NCBI RefSeq assembly: GCF_037055275.1
Contig: NZ_CP146343.1
Span: 4,958,001 to 5,022,000 of the forward strand
Origin: Pseudomonas sp. ML2-2023-3
GTDB lineage: Bacteria > Pseudomonadota > Gammaproteobacteria > Pseudomonadales > Pseudomonadaceae
Reading direction: 5' to 3'
DNA: 64,000 bases
The first letter of the stretch is position 1, and every line of letters begins with the position of its first letter. A program made the translations under genes and the position numbers. The notes beneath the pieces are model-generated. The model was not told the DNA's origin. It saw only the letters and a program-made list of their open reading frames with translations, and did not search any database. This document shows, in pieces, positions 1 through 8,460 of this stretch.

Positions 1-286
1 CAATCACTACCGCCGCCAGGATCTGGAGCGCGCCTATCTGCAGGCGCTGGCCCAAATGCCGGAACAGGTGGTCCCCAGCGAAGAAGAACGGGCAATCATC
101 CTGCAAACCCTGATGGAACTGGATCAGTTGCTCGACGGTTTGCCCTCCCCGGTCAAGCGCGCCTTTCTGCTCGCCCAGATCGACGGCCTGAGCCACGCCG
201 AAATCGGCGCCCGGCTGGGCATTTCGGTCGCCACCGTCAAACGCCATCTAAGCAAGGCGGCCCTGCGCTGCTACTTCGCCCTGTGA
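1..286 (+). CDS. fecI: FecI-type ECF sigma factor, C-terminal part (5' end outside window)
   Basis: This is the last 94 residues of an extracytoplasmic-function sigma factor whose start lies before the window. The visible part is sigma-70 region 4: a helix-turn-helix reading LSHAEIGARLGISVATVKRH, which contacts the -35 element. Its stop codon overlaps the GTG start of the next gene, a FecR-type anti-sigma factor, and a FecA-type receptor follows. That trio is the known cell-surface signalling arrangement for ferric citrate. The assignment to FecI rests mostly on these neighbours, since region 2 is not visible. Confidence 0.85.
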   Translation, partial: NHYRRQDLERAYLQALAQMPEQVVPSEEERAIILQTLMELDQLLDGLPSPVKRAFLLAQIDGLSHAEIGARLGISVATVKRHLSKAALRCYFAL

Positions 287-1248
287 ACGGCGCCTTCCCC
301 CAGGCACCCGACATTGGTGCGGCTGTCGCCGAGCAGGCCGTGAACTGGCTGATCGAAATGCAGGACGGCGAGCTCAGTCCACGGCGCCAGCAGGCATGGC
401 AGCAATGGCTGCAGGCCCACAGCGAACACGAGCGGGCGTGGGAGCATATTCAACGGATCAACCAGCGTTTGCGCGGCTTGTCGTCACCACTGGCCCATGC
501 CGCCTTGAATGCACCCAAAGGCACCAGCCGCCGTCAGGCCCTGAAACTGTTGCTGTTGTTGGGCGCCGGTTCTGCGCTGACCTACGGCTTGCGCGATCAA
601 TTGCCCATCACCCCGCTGCTGGCGGACTTCAGCAGCCCGGTGGGCCAGCGCCGCACGCTGAAATTGCACGATGGCAGCCAGATCCAGCTCAACACGGCCA
701 GTTCGGTTGATGTGAGGCTTGACGGTCAACAGCGGGTGATTCGCTTGCTCGAAGGCGAGATGCTGCTGACCGCAGCCCAGGATCCTCGTCCCTTGCAGGT
801 ACTTACCGCCCACGGCGCCCTGCAGCCCCAGGCCGCACGCTTGAATGTGCGCCAGTTCAGCGATCGCACGGAGGTCGCCGTATTTGATGGCCGGGTTGCC
901 CTCACCCCAACGGCGCATTCGGGAAGCCCGCTGTGGATCGAGCCCCACCAGCAACTGAGCTTCAATCGCCTGGACTGGAAGCCGCCGCGCCCACTGGATG
1001 CGGGGAGCGGTGCCTGGACCGACGGCATGCTGGTTGCCGCCCACATGCGCCTGGCCGACTTTCTGGCCGAGCTGGGACGCTATCGTCGGGGCCAGCTCAA
1101 CTGTGACCCGAACGTCGCCGACTTGCTGATTTCAGGCACCTATCCGGTAGACAACAGCGAGCGCGTGCTGGACCTGCTGGCGGTCAGCCTGCCGGTGCGG
1201 ATCAAGCGCTTTACCCGGTATTGGGTGACGGTCGAAGCAAAGGCCTAA
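283..1248 (+). CDS. fecR: FecR-type anti-sigma / signal-transducing regulator
   Basis: A 321-residue inner-membrane regulator that passes the signal from the occupied receptor to the sigma factor. An N-terminal DUF4880-type segment (about residues 15-60, with WLIEMQDGELSPRRQQAWQQW) is followed by one membrane segment near 83-102 (ALKLLLLLGAGSALTYG), a FecR domain around 120-210 and a C-terminal region resembling the STN-contacting part of FecR. The start is a GTG inside the stop of the sigma gene, so translation is probably coupled. The receptor gene follows after about 200 bp, which hold a large palindrome. Confidence 0.9.
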   Translation: MNGAFPQAPDIGAAVAEQAVNWLIEMQDGELSPRRQQAWQQWLQAHSEHERAWEHIQRINQRLRGLSSPLAHAALNAPKGTSRRQALKLLLLLGAGSALTYGLRDQLPITPLLADFSSPVGQRRTLKLHDGSQIQLNTASSVDVRLDGQQRVIRLLEGEMLLTAAQDPRPLQVLTAHGALQPQAARLNVRQFSDRTEVAVFDGRVALTPTAHSGSPLWIEPHQQLSFNRLDWKPPRPLDAGSGAWTDGMLVAAHMRLADFLAELGRYRRGQLNCDPNVADLLISGTYPVDNSERVLDLLAVSLPVRIKRFTRYWVTVEAKA

Positions 1249-1254
1249 ACAAAA

Positions 1255-1357
1255 CCTGTAGTCGCTGCCGCAGGCTGCGATCGAGCCCGAAGGGGTCGCG
1301 CTTTTTAAGAGCGAAGGTCCTTCGGCCCTTATCGCAGCCTGCGGCAGCGGCTACAGG
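1255..1357. repeat. Large imperfect palindromic repeat between fecR and fecA
   Basis: The arms at 1255-1280 and 1332-1357 are 26 bases long and pair with a single mismatch. The loop holds a second small inverted repeat around GAAGGTCCTTC. The sequence family (CTGCCGCAGGCTGCGA) differs from the REP elements elsewhere in the window, but a degenerate relative lies at 56548-56674. It could form a hairpin in the fecR-fecA transcript and lower readthrough into fecA. Confidence 0.8.
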
Positions 1358-1450
1358 GACAATTAAATTTCAAACACTGTGAGCTGATTTCAAATCTGGC
1401 GTGACAGAGAAGGAAAGCCACTTCGTTTTTCATCTTCTCAGGATCCATTC

Positions 1451-3787
1451 ATGCCTGCTCAGCCCTTGCGTCTCATGTCCCTGACCCGTTTGCTACTGGG
1501 TGCCAGTTTGAGTTTCAGCGTTGTACCGATGGCCTTTGCCGACGCCAAGGCCTATCACATCGCCCCCTCATCGCTGGAAAACGCCCTGAACCAGTTCGGT
1601 CGTGAAGCCGGGGTGCTGATTTCCTTCAGTTCAACCGCCGCCAGCGGTATTCAGAGCAAGGGCCTGGAAGGCACCTACGACCCCGAGCAAGGCTTGCACG
1701 CCTTGCTCGAAGGCACCGGCCTGCAAGCCCGTGCCGAAGGCCAGGGCGCGTTCAGCCTGCAACCGGTGACTGCCTCCACAGCGCCGGCAAGCATTGAGCT
1801 GGGCGCTTCCAGCGTGGTCGGCGACTGGCTGGGAGACGCGGCGCAGACCAATGTATTCGAACACCCCGGCGCCCGTGACGTGATCCGCCGCGAAGACTTC
1901 GAACGCCAGGGCGCGACCACTGCCCGGGAAGTGCTCAATCGCATTCCCGGCGTCAACGCCCCGGAAAACAACGGTACTGGCAGCCATGATATGGCCCTCA
2001 ACTTCGGTATTCGCGGGCTCAATCCACGGCTGGCGACCCGTTCGACCGTGTTGATGGACGGCATCCCCGTGCCCTTCGCGCCCTACGGTCAGCCGCAGTT
2101 GTCGTTTGCTCCGATCAGCATGGGCAACATGGATGCAGTCGACGTGGTTCGCGGCGGCGGTGCAGTGCGTTATGGCCCGCAAAACGTAGGCGGTATCGTC
2201 AATTTCGTGACTCGCGCCATTCCTGACGAACCTACCGTCAAGGCGGGTTTCCAGACCGAGACCAGCCCGTCGTCCACACAGGATGGCTTCAAGAAAACCG
2301 CCAACCTGCTGGCCGGTGGTACAGCTGACAATGGCCTTGGCGGCGCCTTGCTGTACTCCGGTACCCGCGGCGGTGACTGGCGCGAACACAGCGACACGCG
2401 CATCGACGACTTGATCCTCAAAGGCAATTACCAGATCGACGAAGCCAACAGCCTGAACGCCATGGCCCAGTACTACGATGGCGAAGCCGATATGCCTGGC
2501 GGCCTGAGCACAGCGGCCTACAAGGCTGACCCGTATCAATCGACCCGCCCGAACGACAAGTTCTGGGGCCGCCGCACACTGGTCAACTTCGGTTATCGCT
2601 ACCAGGAAGACCGCCGTGAATTCACGGTCAACAGCTTCTTCACCAAAACCCTGCGCAGCGGTTACCTGGACCAGGGCACCTTTCTCTCGCTGTCACCACG
2701 GGAATACTGGGTTCGGGGGATCGAAACACGCATAGCCCAGGGCTTTGATCTGGGCAACACCAGCCACGAAGTGGGCGCGGGCTATCGCTATATCAACGAA
2801 GCTGGCCATGAACTGCGCTACCGCACGCCCATTGCAGCCAACCAGCTGCCTACCACCAATAGCCGCAATGACCGCGACACCCGGGGCGCCGCCGAGGCCC
2901 ATGCGTTCTTTATCGACGACAAGATCGACATCGGCAAGTGGACGTTCACCCCCGGCATTCGCTACGAAATGATTGAACAGCAGCAAACCAACCTGCTGAC
3001 CCACGTCAAATACAAGGGTGACTACAACACTCCGCTGCCTGCCTTGAACGTGATGTACCACGTGACAGACAGCTGGAATCTCTACGCCAATACCGAAGGT
3101 TCCTTCGGCAGCGTGCAGTACAGCCAGATGCCCAACCGCGTCACCGGCGGCGAAGTAAAACCGGAAAAAGCCCGCACCTGGGAAATCGGCACACGCTATG
3201 ACAATGGCAACCTGCGCGCGGAGATCGGCGCATTTCTCATCAACTTCAACAATCAGTACGACAGCAACCAGACCACCGATACGGTGATCGCCCGGGGCAA
3301 GACACGGCACCAGGGCATCGAGGCCAGCATCAATTACGCGCTGGATGGCCTGAGCCCGGTACTGGCGGGTTTCGACGTATACGCCACCTACGCCTATGTT
3401 GACGCGACCATCCGTGAAGATGGGCCGAACAAAGGCAATCGTGTGCCGTTCTCCTCGAAAAACAAAGGCAGCATCGGAGTCGGTTATACCGAAGGCCAAT
3501 GGAAAGCCAATCTGGACAGTACCTTCCAGAGCAACCAGTTCGCCGACAACGCCAACACACGTGCCGAAAGCGCTGACGGCAGTACCGGTTTAATCCCCGG
3601 TTACATGGTGTTCAACAGCCGCGTGGGCTATGACTTCGGTCATCAACTGTCTGACCTGAACGTGGCGGTGGGCGTCAAAAACATCCTCAATCACGAGTAC
3701 TACACACGCTCGTTTGACGATAACAACAAGGGGAAATACGTGGGCGAACCGCGCACGCTCTACGTCCAGACTTCTGTCGCATTTTGA
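1451..3787 (+). CDS. fecA: FecA-type TonB-dependent ferric citrate receptor with signalling domain
   Basis: A 778-residue outer-membrane receptor. It has a signal peptide ending near SVVPMAFADA, an STN signalling domain (about residues 35-110), a plug domain (about 130-260) and a 22-strand-type barrel ending in the aromatic VAF tail. Plug and barrel stretches such as GTGSHDMALNFGIRGLNPRL, DWREHS and YDGEADMPGG closely match what I recall of E. coli FecA. Upstream fecI and fecR agree. No fecBCDE permease genes follow: the next gene is unrelated, so uptake across the inner membrane must be encoded elsewhere or use reduction in the periplasm. Confidence 0.93.
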   Translation: MPAQPLRLMSLTRLLLGASLSFSVVPMAFADAKAYHIAPSSLENALNQFGREAGVLISFSSTAASGIQSKGLEGTYDPEQGLHALLEGTGLQARAEGQGAFSLQPVTASTAPASIELGASSVVGDWLGDAAQTNVFEHPGARDVIRREDFERQGATTAREVLNRIPGVNAPENNGTGSHDMALNFGIRGLNPRLATRSTVLMDGIPVPFAPYGQPQLSFAPISMGNMDAVDVVRGGGAVRYGPQNVGGIVNFVTRAIPDEPTVKAGFQTETSPSSTQDGFKKTANLLAGGTADNGLGGALLYSGTRGGDWREHSDTRIDDLILKGNYQIDEANSLNAMAQYYDGEADMPGGLSTAAYKADPYQSTRPNDKFWGRRTLVNFGYRYQEDRREFTVNSFFTKTLRSGYLDQGTFLSLSPREYWVRGIETRIAQGFDLGNTSHEVGAGYRYINEAGHELRYRTPIAANQLPTTNSRNDRDTRGAAEAHAFFIDDKIDIGKWTFTPGIRYEMIEQQQTNLLTHVKYKGDYNTPLPALNVMYHVTDSWNLYANTEGSFGSVQYSQMPNRVTGGEVKPEKARTWEIGTRYDNGNLRAEIGAFLINFNNQYDSNQTTDTVIARGKTRHQGIEASINYALDGLSPVLAGFDVYATYAYVDATIREDGPNKGNRVPFSSKNKGSIGVGYTEGQWKANLDSTFQSNQFADNANTRAESADGSTGLIPGYMVFNSRVGYDFGHQLSDLNVAVGVKNILNHEYYTRSFDDNNKGKYVGEPRTLYVQTSVAF

Positions 3788-3801
3788 TATAAATCGATCA
3801 T

Positions 3802-3822
3802 AGCCCGCACACGCGGGCTTTT
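3802..3822 (+). terminator. Rho-independent terminator after fecA
   Basis: A short hairpin AGCCCGC-ACAC-GCGGGCTTTT begins 15 bases after the fecA stop and closes the receptor transcript. Confidence 0.75.
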
Positions 3823-3989
3823 CTCACCGGCAAAGACTGACGCCGATCACGACTTGAAAGACTTCCTGAAAATAGTGCTTGAAATATTTGCTCATCGGCC
3901 CAAACACTGTAACTGAGCAATGACGATGAACCTTTGTACACACGAGGCCGTCAGACCTCACACGAGCACGCTTATATAAGGGAAGAACT

Positions 3990-4418
3990 ATGCTTACTCA
4001 CGTCTTTTCCGATAAACATATCGACAGTGACAAACGCACCCAAGACTGGGTCACCGCTACTGTTGAAGTAACGCTCGAACGCCATTTGGAAGATCTGACC
4101 CGGGTCGAGGTCCATCTCAGTGATGAAAATGGTGGCAAGTCTGGTCCGAAGGACAAACGCTGCAAAATGGAGGCTCGACCTAAAGGACACCAGCCGATTC
4201 TTGTATCCCACGACGCTGATTCGCTGACCCAGGCTGTGGAGGGTGCAGCTGAAAAGCTGGAGCACGCTCTGGAACACCTGTTCGGCAAGCTGCGTGGCAA
4301 ACGCACTGCGGCCCTCGCCCCGGAAGGGTTTGAGGCAAAAGAACCAAAGCAGAGCGCTGACGCTTTGCTGGAAGAAGAGTTTTTGGAAAAAGAAAAAGAA
4401 CTCGAACTCAATAGCTGA
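3990..4418 (+). CDS. HPF/RaiA-family ribosome-associated protein
   Basis: A 142-residue protein with the beta-alpha-beta fold signature of ribosome hibernation factors. It has VEVHLSDENGGKSGPKDKRCKMEARPKG in the first half and a helix with ALEHLFGKL after it. The C-terminal tail of about 45 residues is acidic and low in complexity (EEEFLEKEKELELNS), unlike the short HPF encoded at 47524-47832. It stands alone, followed by a strong two-way terminator shared with psiE. Binding to idle ribosomes is inferred from the family. The start is preceded by a purine-rich GGGAAGAA. Confidence 0.8.
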   Translation: MLTHVFSDKHIDSDKRTQDWVTATVEVTLERHLEDLTRVEVHLSDENGGKSGPKDKRCKMEARPKGHQPILVSHDADSLTQAVEGAAEKLEHALEHLFGKLRGKRTAALAPEGFEAKEPKQSADALLEEEFLEKEKELELNS

Positions 4419-4440
4419 TACCGCGTCCAGGACGCATAAA

Positions 4441-4475
4441 AAAGGGCGGGCTTACTTCGGTAAGCCCGCCCTTTT
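4441..4475. terminator. Bidirectional terminator between the HPF-like gene and psiE
   Basis: A 14-bp stem, AGGGCGGGCTTACC-type arms around a short TTCGG loop, is flanked by A-run and T-run. It therefore works for the plus-strand gene before it and for psiE, which converges on it. Confidence 0.9.
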
Positions 4476-4488
4476 TCATGAAGAGCCC

Positions 4489-4989
4489 TTACAACTCGCC
4501 CTTCTCCACTTCCGGATGCTCACTGGAGCCGGTACCGGTCTTGCGATGGGGATTCTCGATCTTCACAGACGGGAACTGCGAAGACGCATAGCGCACCACC
4601 AGGATGGCAAACGCCAGCAACAGGATTGCCCCGGTCAGGTACACCACGCCCATGTCCGGCGGGTTGTGGTGTGACACGTTGGAAATCAGCAAGCGGGTCA
4701 GCGCCGTAATTGCCACGTAAATCAGGAAGCGCACGGGCATGTGGTTGGTTTTGAAATAAATGCCTACCATGGCGCCCAGTTCCAGGTAGATGAACAGCAG
4801 CAGGATGTCATCAATCGAGATGTTGCCCTTCTCCACCATCCCCAGAAATTCCATCACCGCCGCCCAGGCAGTGACCGCTCCAATGGCAAACAACGCCAGG
4901 TAATGGAAGGTTTCGACGAACAGATTGCCCATCGATTCGGCCAGTTCATGAACCTGGCGACGTAGCTTCTCAGCTTTGTTAACTCTCAC
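4489..4989 (-). CDS. psiE: PsiE-family inner-membrane protein (phosphate-starvation-inducible type)
   Basis: A 166-residue protein with four hydrophobic segments (about residues 23-47, 58-80, 86-107, 112-135), the usual PsiE layout. The conserved stretch LLLFIYLELGAMVGIYFKTNHMPVRFLIY is present and typical of the family. The function of PsiE is not established beyond phosphate- and cAMP-linked expression in E. coli. The gene is divergent from yebG. No obvious Pho box was recognised in the 256-bp gap, so its regulation here is open. Confidence 0.85.
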   Translation of the reverse strand: MRVNKAEKLRRQVHELAESMGNLFVETFHYLALFAIGAVTAWAAVMEFLGMVEKGNISIDDILLLFIYLELGAMVGIYFKTNHMPVRFLIYVAITALTRLLISNVSHHNPPDMGVVYLTGAILLLAFAILVVRYASSQFPSVKIENPHRKTGTGSSEHPEVEKGEL

Positions 4990-5188
4990 GATGCAGCTCC
5001 TTGAATCGACTCGAACGGATCATCCGCGATGCACATGACGCTTTTTACATGCAGAAAAAAGGCCAGCGACCCCTGGTGAGATGATGGCGGGCGGCTATTA
5101 GACACGTCAGGCTACCGTTGCGCCTACCAATTGCAGCTAGAGTGAAAAAGCCGCTATTCAAATCCAGGTGATTGGATTATCCTTTTAG

Positions 5189-5204
5189 CTGTATATAAAT
5201 ACAG
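5189..5204. promoter_or_regulatory. LexA (SOS) operator upstream of yebG
   Basis: CTGTATATAAATACAG fits the LexA consensus CTGT-N8-ACAG exactly in both half-sites and has the AT-rich centre of strong SOS boxes. It lies 42 bases before the yebG start, where LexA would block the promoter. Confidence 0.9.
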
Positions 5205-5245
5205 TAATCGCAAGATAATTTACGTGAAGGCATATGAGGTGGTAA

Positions 5246-5503
5246 ATGGCCGTCGAAGTGGTATACCGCAGCAGCCGAGATCTGGAGCGTTTGTTCATGG
5301 ATAAAGCCGAAGCTGACCGTCATGACAAAATGCTGGAACTGGCAGAATTGCTGGCCGAAGTGTTGCAAAAAGCTGTGCCGTCCCTGAGCGAGCAACAAGT
5401 CGAGGAAGCCGGTATTTACATGGCGAAAAATCGCGATGTGTTTGCCAAGGCCTTCAAGAGCCAGCCGGACGCCCTGTCCGAGTTGCTGGTCGGCAGCGAG
5501 TAA
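5246..5503 (+). CDS. yebG: YebG family DNA-damage-inducible protein
   Basis: An 85-residue protein of the YebG family, starting MAVEVVYRSSRDLERLFMDK and largely helical. The family is SOS-induced and of uncertain biochemical role. A clear LexA box stands 42 bases upstream, and GAGGTGG gives a good ribosome site in front of the ATG. Length matches the family (about 85-96 residues). It is apparently a single-gene unit. Confidence 0.92.
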   Translation: MAVEVVYRSSRDLERLFMDKAEADRHDKMLELAELLAEVLQKAVPSLSEQQVEEAGIYMAKNRDVFAKAFKSQPDALSELLVGSE

Positions 5504-5581
5504 TCGCACCCAGTCCTCGCTTGACTCTCCCCTATGGGGCAGCCCCTAACCTCGAAGGCCCCCTTTCAGGTTGGCGTCACG

Positions 5582-6157
5582 ATGAGCAAGCGAGTACTGG
5601 TGATCCTGGGTCACCCCGGCACCGACAGTTTCTGTGGTGCACTGGCAGACAGCTATGTCGAGGCTGCCAGGAGTGCCAACCATGATGTTCGCGTCATGCA
5701 ATTGGGCACCCTGCACTTCGATCCGGTACTCCATGAGGGTTACAGGCAGATCCAGGCACTGGAGCCTGATTTGCTCAACGCTCAGGCAGACATCCTCTGG
5801 GCTGAGCATCTGGTCCTGGTCTACCCGATCTGGTGGGGTGGAATCCCCGCATTAATGAAAGGTTTTTTCGACCGGATCCTGCTACCCGGCTTTGCCTTTC
5901 AGTACCGCAAGGGCAAGGCATTCCCAGACAAGCTCTTGAAAGGTCGCAGTGCCCACCTGCTGGTGACGATGGACACGCCCCCTTGGTACTACAAATGGGT
6001 TTACCGCATGCCGGGACTGCATCAAATACGCAAAACCACCCTCGCGTTTTGTGGCATAAAGCCCCTCGCCACCCTGACGTTCGGCCCGCTTCTGGACGCC
6101 ACGCACGCACAAAAAACCACATGGCTGCAGCAAGCCCGCACGCTCGCGATCCGCTGA
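5582..6157 (+). CDS. NAD(P)H-dependent oxidoreductase, flavodoxin-like fold (KefF/MdaB type)
   Basis: A 191-residue flavoprotein of the NQO1/KefF group. The N-terminus VLVILGHPGTDSFCGALADSY carries the FMN-phosphate loop, and the middle has VYPIWWGGIPALMKGFFDRIL, the flavin and dimer motif of these reductases. I chose the ATG at 5582 because the fold begins right after it. An in-frame ATG at 5534 would add 16 residues without family character. A MerR regulator follows 39 bases later on the same strand and probably controls the pair. The natural substrate (quinone or electrophile) is not visible. Confidence 0.82.
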   Translation: MSKRVLVILGHPGTDSFCGALADSYVEAARSANHDVRVMQLGTLHFDPVLHEGYRQIQALEPDLLNAQADILWAEHLVLVYPIWWGGIPALMKGFFDRILLPGFAFQYRKGKAFPDKLLKGRSAHLLVTMDTPPWYYKWVYRMPGLHQIRKTTLAFCGIKPLATLTFGPLLDATHAQKTTWLQQARTLAIR

Positions 6158-6196
6158 GCATCAGCCTTGCGGGCGGCCATTGAAAAAGGACTTTTC

Positions 6197-6589
6197 ATGT
6201 ACATCGGCAAAGCCGCCCAGCTGTCGGGCACCACCGTCAAAAGCATTCGCCATTACGAAGACATCGGCCTGTTGCCACCACCGCAACGCCGGGGGGCTTA
6301 TCGCGTCTACTGCGAGCAGAGCGTTGAGCTGTTGATGTTTATCAAGTGCGCGCAGCAATTGGGTTTCAAACTCAAGGAGATGCAGGCCATTCTCGATGAG
6401 CACCGTGGCCAGACACTGCCCTGGGAAGTGGTCAGCAACGCAATTGCCCGCAAAAAACACGCTGTGGCAAGCCAGATCGAGGCATTGCAGCAGGTGCATG
6501 CGGGGCTGGTTGAGTTTGAGTCACGCTTTGCCATGGGAGGCCTGGAGCTGGATTTGGCCTGTGTTCAGTCCTTGGGGTACAGCAATTGA
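6197..6589 (+). CDS. MerR-family transcriptional regulator
   Basis: A 130-residue regulator with an N-terminal winged HTH (IGKAAQLSGTTVKSIRHYEDIG, residues 3-25), then a linker and a long dimerisation helix near residues 80-110. A start at 6197 is favoured by AAAAAGGA seven bases before it; the upstream in-frame ATG at 6167 lacks this. A single cysteine in FIKCAQQLGF and no C-terminal Cys pair argue against a metal sensor. It probably regulates the oxidoreductase before it. Its 3' end overlaps the convergent dehydrogenase gene by 25 bases. Confidence 0.8.
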   Translation: MYIGKAAQLSGTTVKSIRHYEDIGLLPPPQRRGAYRVYCEQSVELLMFIKCAQQLGFKLKEMQAILDEHRGQTLPWEVVSNAIARKKHAVASQIEALQQVHAGLVEFESRFAMGGLELDLACVQSLGYSN

Positions 6590-7593
6590 TGCGCCAGCTC
6601 ATCCGAAACCCGTGCCGGTGAGCGCTTTTCAGCCTGGGCATGGGCGTAGATGCCGGTCAATCGCCGGCTGATACGCAACAACTGCTCATTGATGGCCTCG
6701 GGCGTTGCGCCTTCATGGGTCAGCGCCATATAGATCAAGCCGCCAGAATTAATGACGTAATCGGGCGCGTACAAAATACCCCGCCGCTCAAGCTGATCTG
6801 CCACTTGCAGGTTGGTCAGCTGGTTATTCGCACATCCGGCCACAGCCGAGCAGCGCAGTTGCGCCACACTGTGCCAGTTCAGCACGCCACCCAGACCACA
6901 CGGCGCCAGAATATCGCACGGGGTACTGAGCAAGGCTTCGCACGCGATGGGATGCGCACCAAGTTGCTCCATGGCCAGGCGCACTTTAACCGGATCGGTA
7001 TCGCAGACCAGCAACTCGGCTCCCGCGGCATGCAGTTGCTCGGCCAGCGCGTACCCCACCTTGCCCAACCCTTGTACCGCTACCCGCAAACCTTCGAGAT
7101 TGTCGCTGCCCAAGCGCGACGAGGCGGTGCTGCGAATACCGGCAAACACACCCATTGCCGTATGGGGCGAAGGATCGCCTGCAGCGCTGGTACTGGTGAC
7201 GTGTCGGGTATGTTGGGCAATGCAATCCATATCGGCGGTAGAGGTGCCGCTGTCGATGGCGGTGATGTAGCGCCCGTCCAGTTGCTCCACGCAGCGGCCA
7301 AACGCTTCAAACAGCTGCGCACGGCTTTCGACATGGGCCGCACGAATAACGACTGCCTGTCCACCCCCAACGGCCAGACCGGCCAGAGCCGCCTTGTAGC
7401 TCATGTCTTGAGCCAGATGAATGGCATCGTTCACAGCACTTTCGTCGTTGGGGTACGCCAGATAACGGCAGCCACCCAATGCTGGACCCAAATGAGTGTT
7501 ATGAATCGCAATCACGGCCTTGAGGCCTGTAACGGGGTCCACACTAAGGTGCAGCGACTCCAGCTGAGCGCTTTGCATGAGAGCAAACATCAT
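6565..7593 (-). CDS. Leucine-dehydrogenase-like protein (Glu/Leu/Phe/Val dehydrogenase family), catalytic Lys replaced
   Basis: A 342-residue member of the Glu/Leu/Phe/Val dehydrogenase family, which deaminates amino acids with NAD. The substrate domain has SYKAALAGLAVGGG (residues 65-78) and AIDSGTSTADMD; the Rossmann domain has VQGLGKVGYALAEQL. Residue 79, which follows GGG and is the catalytic lysine in active members, is glutamine here (CAG, bases 7357-7359, complement strand). The first conserved lysine (K67) and the catalytic-loop Asp remain. One base change (AAG to CAG) would explain it. The protein may be inactive, altered in reaction, or the base may be a sequencing error. Confidence 0.82.
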   Translation of the reverse strand: MMFALMQSAQLESLHLSVDPVTGLKAVIAIHNTHLGPALGGCRYLAYPNDESAVNDAIHLAQDMSYKAALAGLAVGGGQAVVIRAAHVESRAQLFEAFGRCVEQLDGRYITAIDSGTSTADMDCIAQHTRHVTSTSAAGDPSPHTAMGVFAGIRSTASSRLGSDNLEGLRVAVQGLGKVGYALAEQLHAAGAELLVCDTDPVKVRLAMEQLGAHPIACEALLSTPCDILAPCGLGGVLNWHSVAQLRCSAVAGCANNQLTNLQVADQLERRGILYAPDYVINSGGLIYMALTHEGATPEAINEQLLRISRRLTGIYAHAQAEKRSPARVSDELAHQLLYPKD

Positions 7594-7716
7594 CAGGCCC
7601 TCGAACGATTATGGGTAATCGCCAGTATAGGCGGCGCCAGAAAAATCGTTGAAGTGCGCAGGAATAAGCCTGTGCGGTTTTCGGGGTTTCGGACATATCC
7701 CGGCGGGATCGGATTC

Positions 7717-7803
7717 TGTGGGAGCGGGCTTGCTCGCGATACAAACAACGAGGTTATCCAGCAAGACCGCGTTGATTCGATCGCGAGCAAGCCCGCTCCC
7801 ACA
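7717..7803. repeat. Paired REP element (BIME-like)
   Basis: Two inverted copies of a REP unit with core GAGCGGGCTTGCTCGC enclose a spacer of about 40 bases. The right half is identical over 43 bases to the element at 31801-31886. It lies between the convergent-side end of maiA and the start of the dehydrogenase gene. Confidence 0.93.
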
Positions 7804-7809
7804 GTGAGT

Positions 7810-8448
7810 TCAGGCAGGTGTATCAGGCTGATTGGCCGGATGCGCCTGGATAAACGCCGGGTGTTGCTCAGCCAGCGCTGCCACACGGGCAATGCGCGGG
7901 TACGCCGCCATTGGCACGCCAAAACGCTGCGCGGCGTATAACTGCGGGATCAGGTACACATCCGCCAACCCTGGCTGCGACCCGAAGCAATATCCGCTGT
8001 CACCGATCAATTGCTCAATGGCTCCCAGCCCTTGGGTGATCCAGTGACTGATCCACTGCACCACTTGCTCTTCGCTCTGCCCCAATTGACGCAGTTGATT
8101 GAGCACGCTGACGTTGTGCAACGGGTGAATATCGCAGGCCACCAGGGCCGCCACCGCCCGTTCGTGAGCGCGTACGGTGAGATCCGGGGACAGCAGCGCT
8201 ACCTGCGGATAACGCTCTTCAAGATATTCAATGATCGCCGGCGACTGGGTCAGCACGCTGCCCTCATCGGTGCGCAAGGCCGGCACGCGGCCTTGCGGGT
8301 TGATCGCCAGATATGCCGCCTGGCGGTGTTCACCGCCAGGCGGCGCAATCAGGTTGACCGGCACTGCCTGATAATCCAGGCCCTTGAGCGCCAGCGCGAT
8401 CCGCACCCGGTAAGAAGACGTGGAGCGGTAATAGGTAAAGAGTTCCAT
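7810..8448 (-). CDS. maiA: Maleylacetoacetate isomerase
   Basis: A 212-residue glutathione S-transferase of the zeta class that converts maleylacetoacetate to fumarylacetoacetate with glutathione. The N-terminal thioredoxin-like domain has YYRSTSSYRVRIALALKG with the zeta-class serine motif and the cis-Pro region GRVPALRTDEG. The C-terminal helical domain has CDIHPLHNVSVLNQL. It is the third gene of the hmgA-fahA-maiA operon, 12 bases after fahA, and handles step three of homogentisate breakdown. Confidence 0.95.
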   Translation of the reverse strand: MELFTYYRSTSSYRVRIALALKGLDYQAVPVNLIAPPGGEHRQAAYLAINPQGRVPALRTDEGSVLTQSPAIIEYLEERYPQVALLSPDLTVRAHERAVAALVACDIHPLHNVSVLNQLRQLGQSEEQVVQWISHWITQGLGAIEQLIGDSGYCFGSQPGLADVYLIPQLYAAQRFGVPMAAYPRIARVAALAEQHPAFIQAHPANQPDTPA

Positions 8449-8460
8449 GACCCGCTCCTT

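Noticed and set aside
5534..5581. Upstream ATG at 5534 as the start of the flavin oxidoreductase
   Set aside because: The 16 extra residues lack family character, and the fold starts directly after the ATG at 5582.
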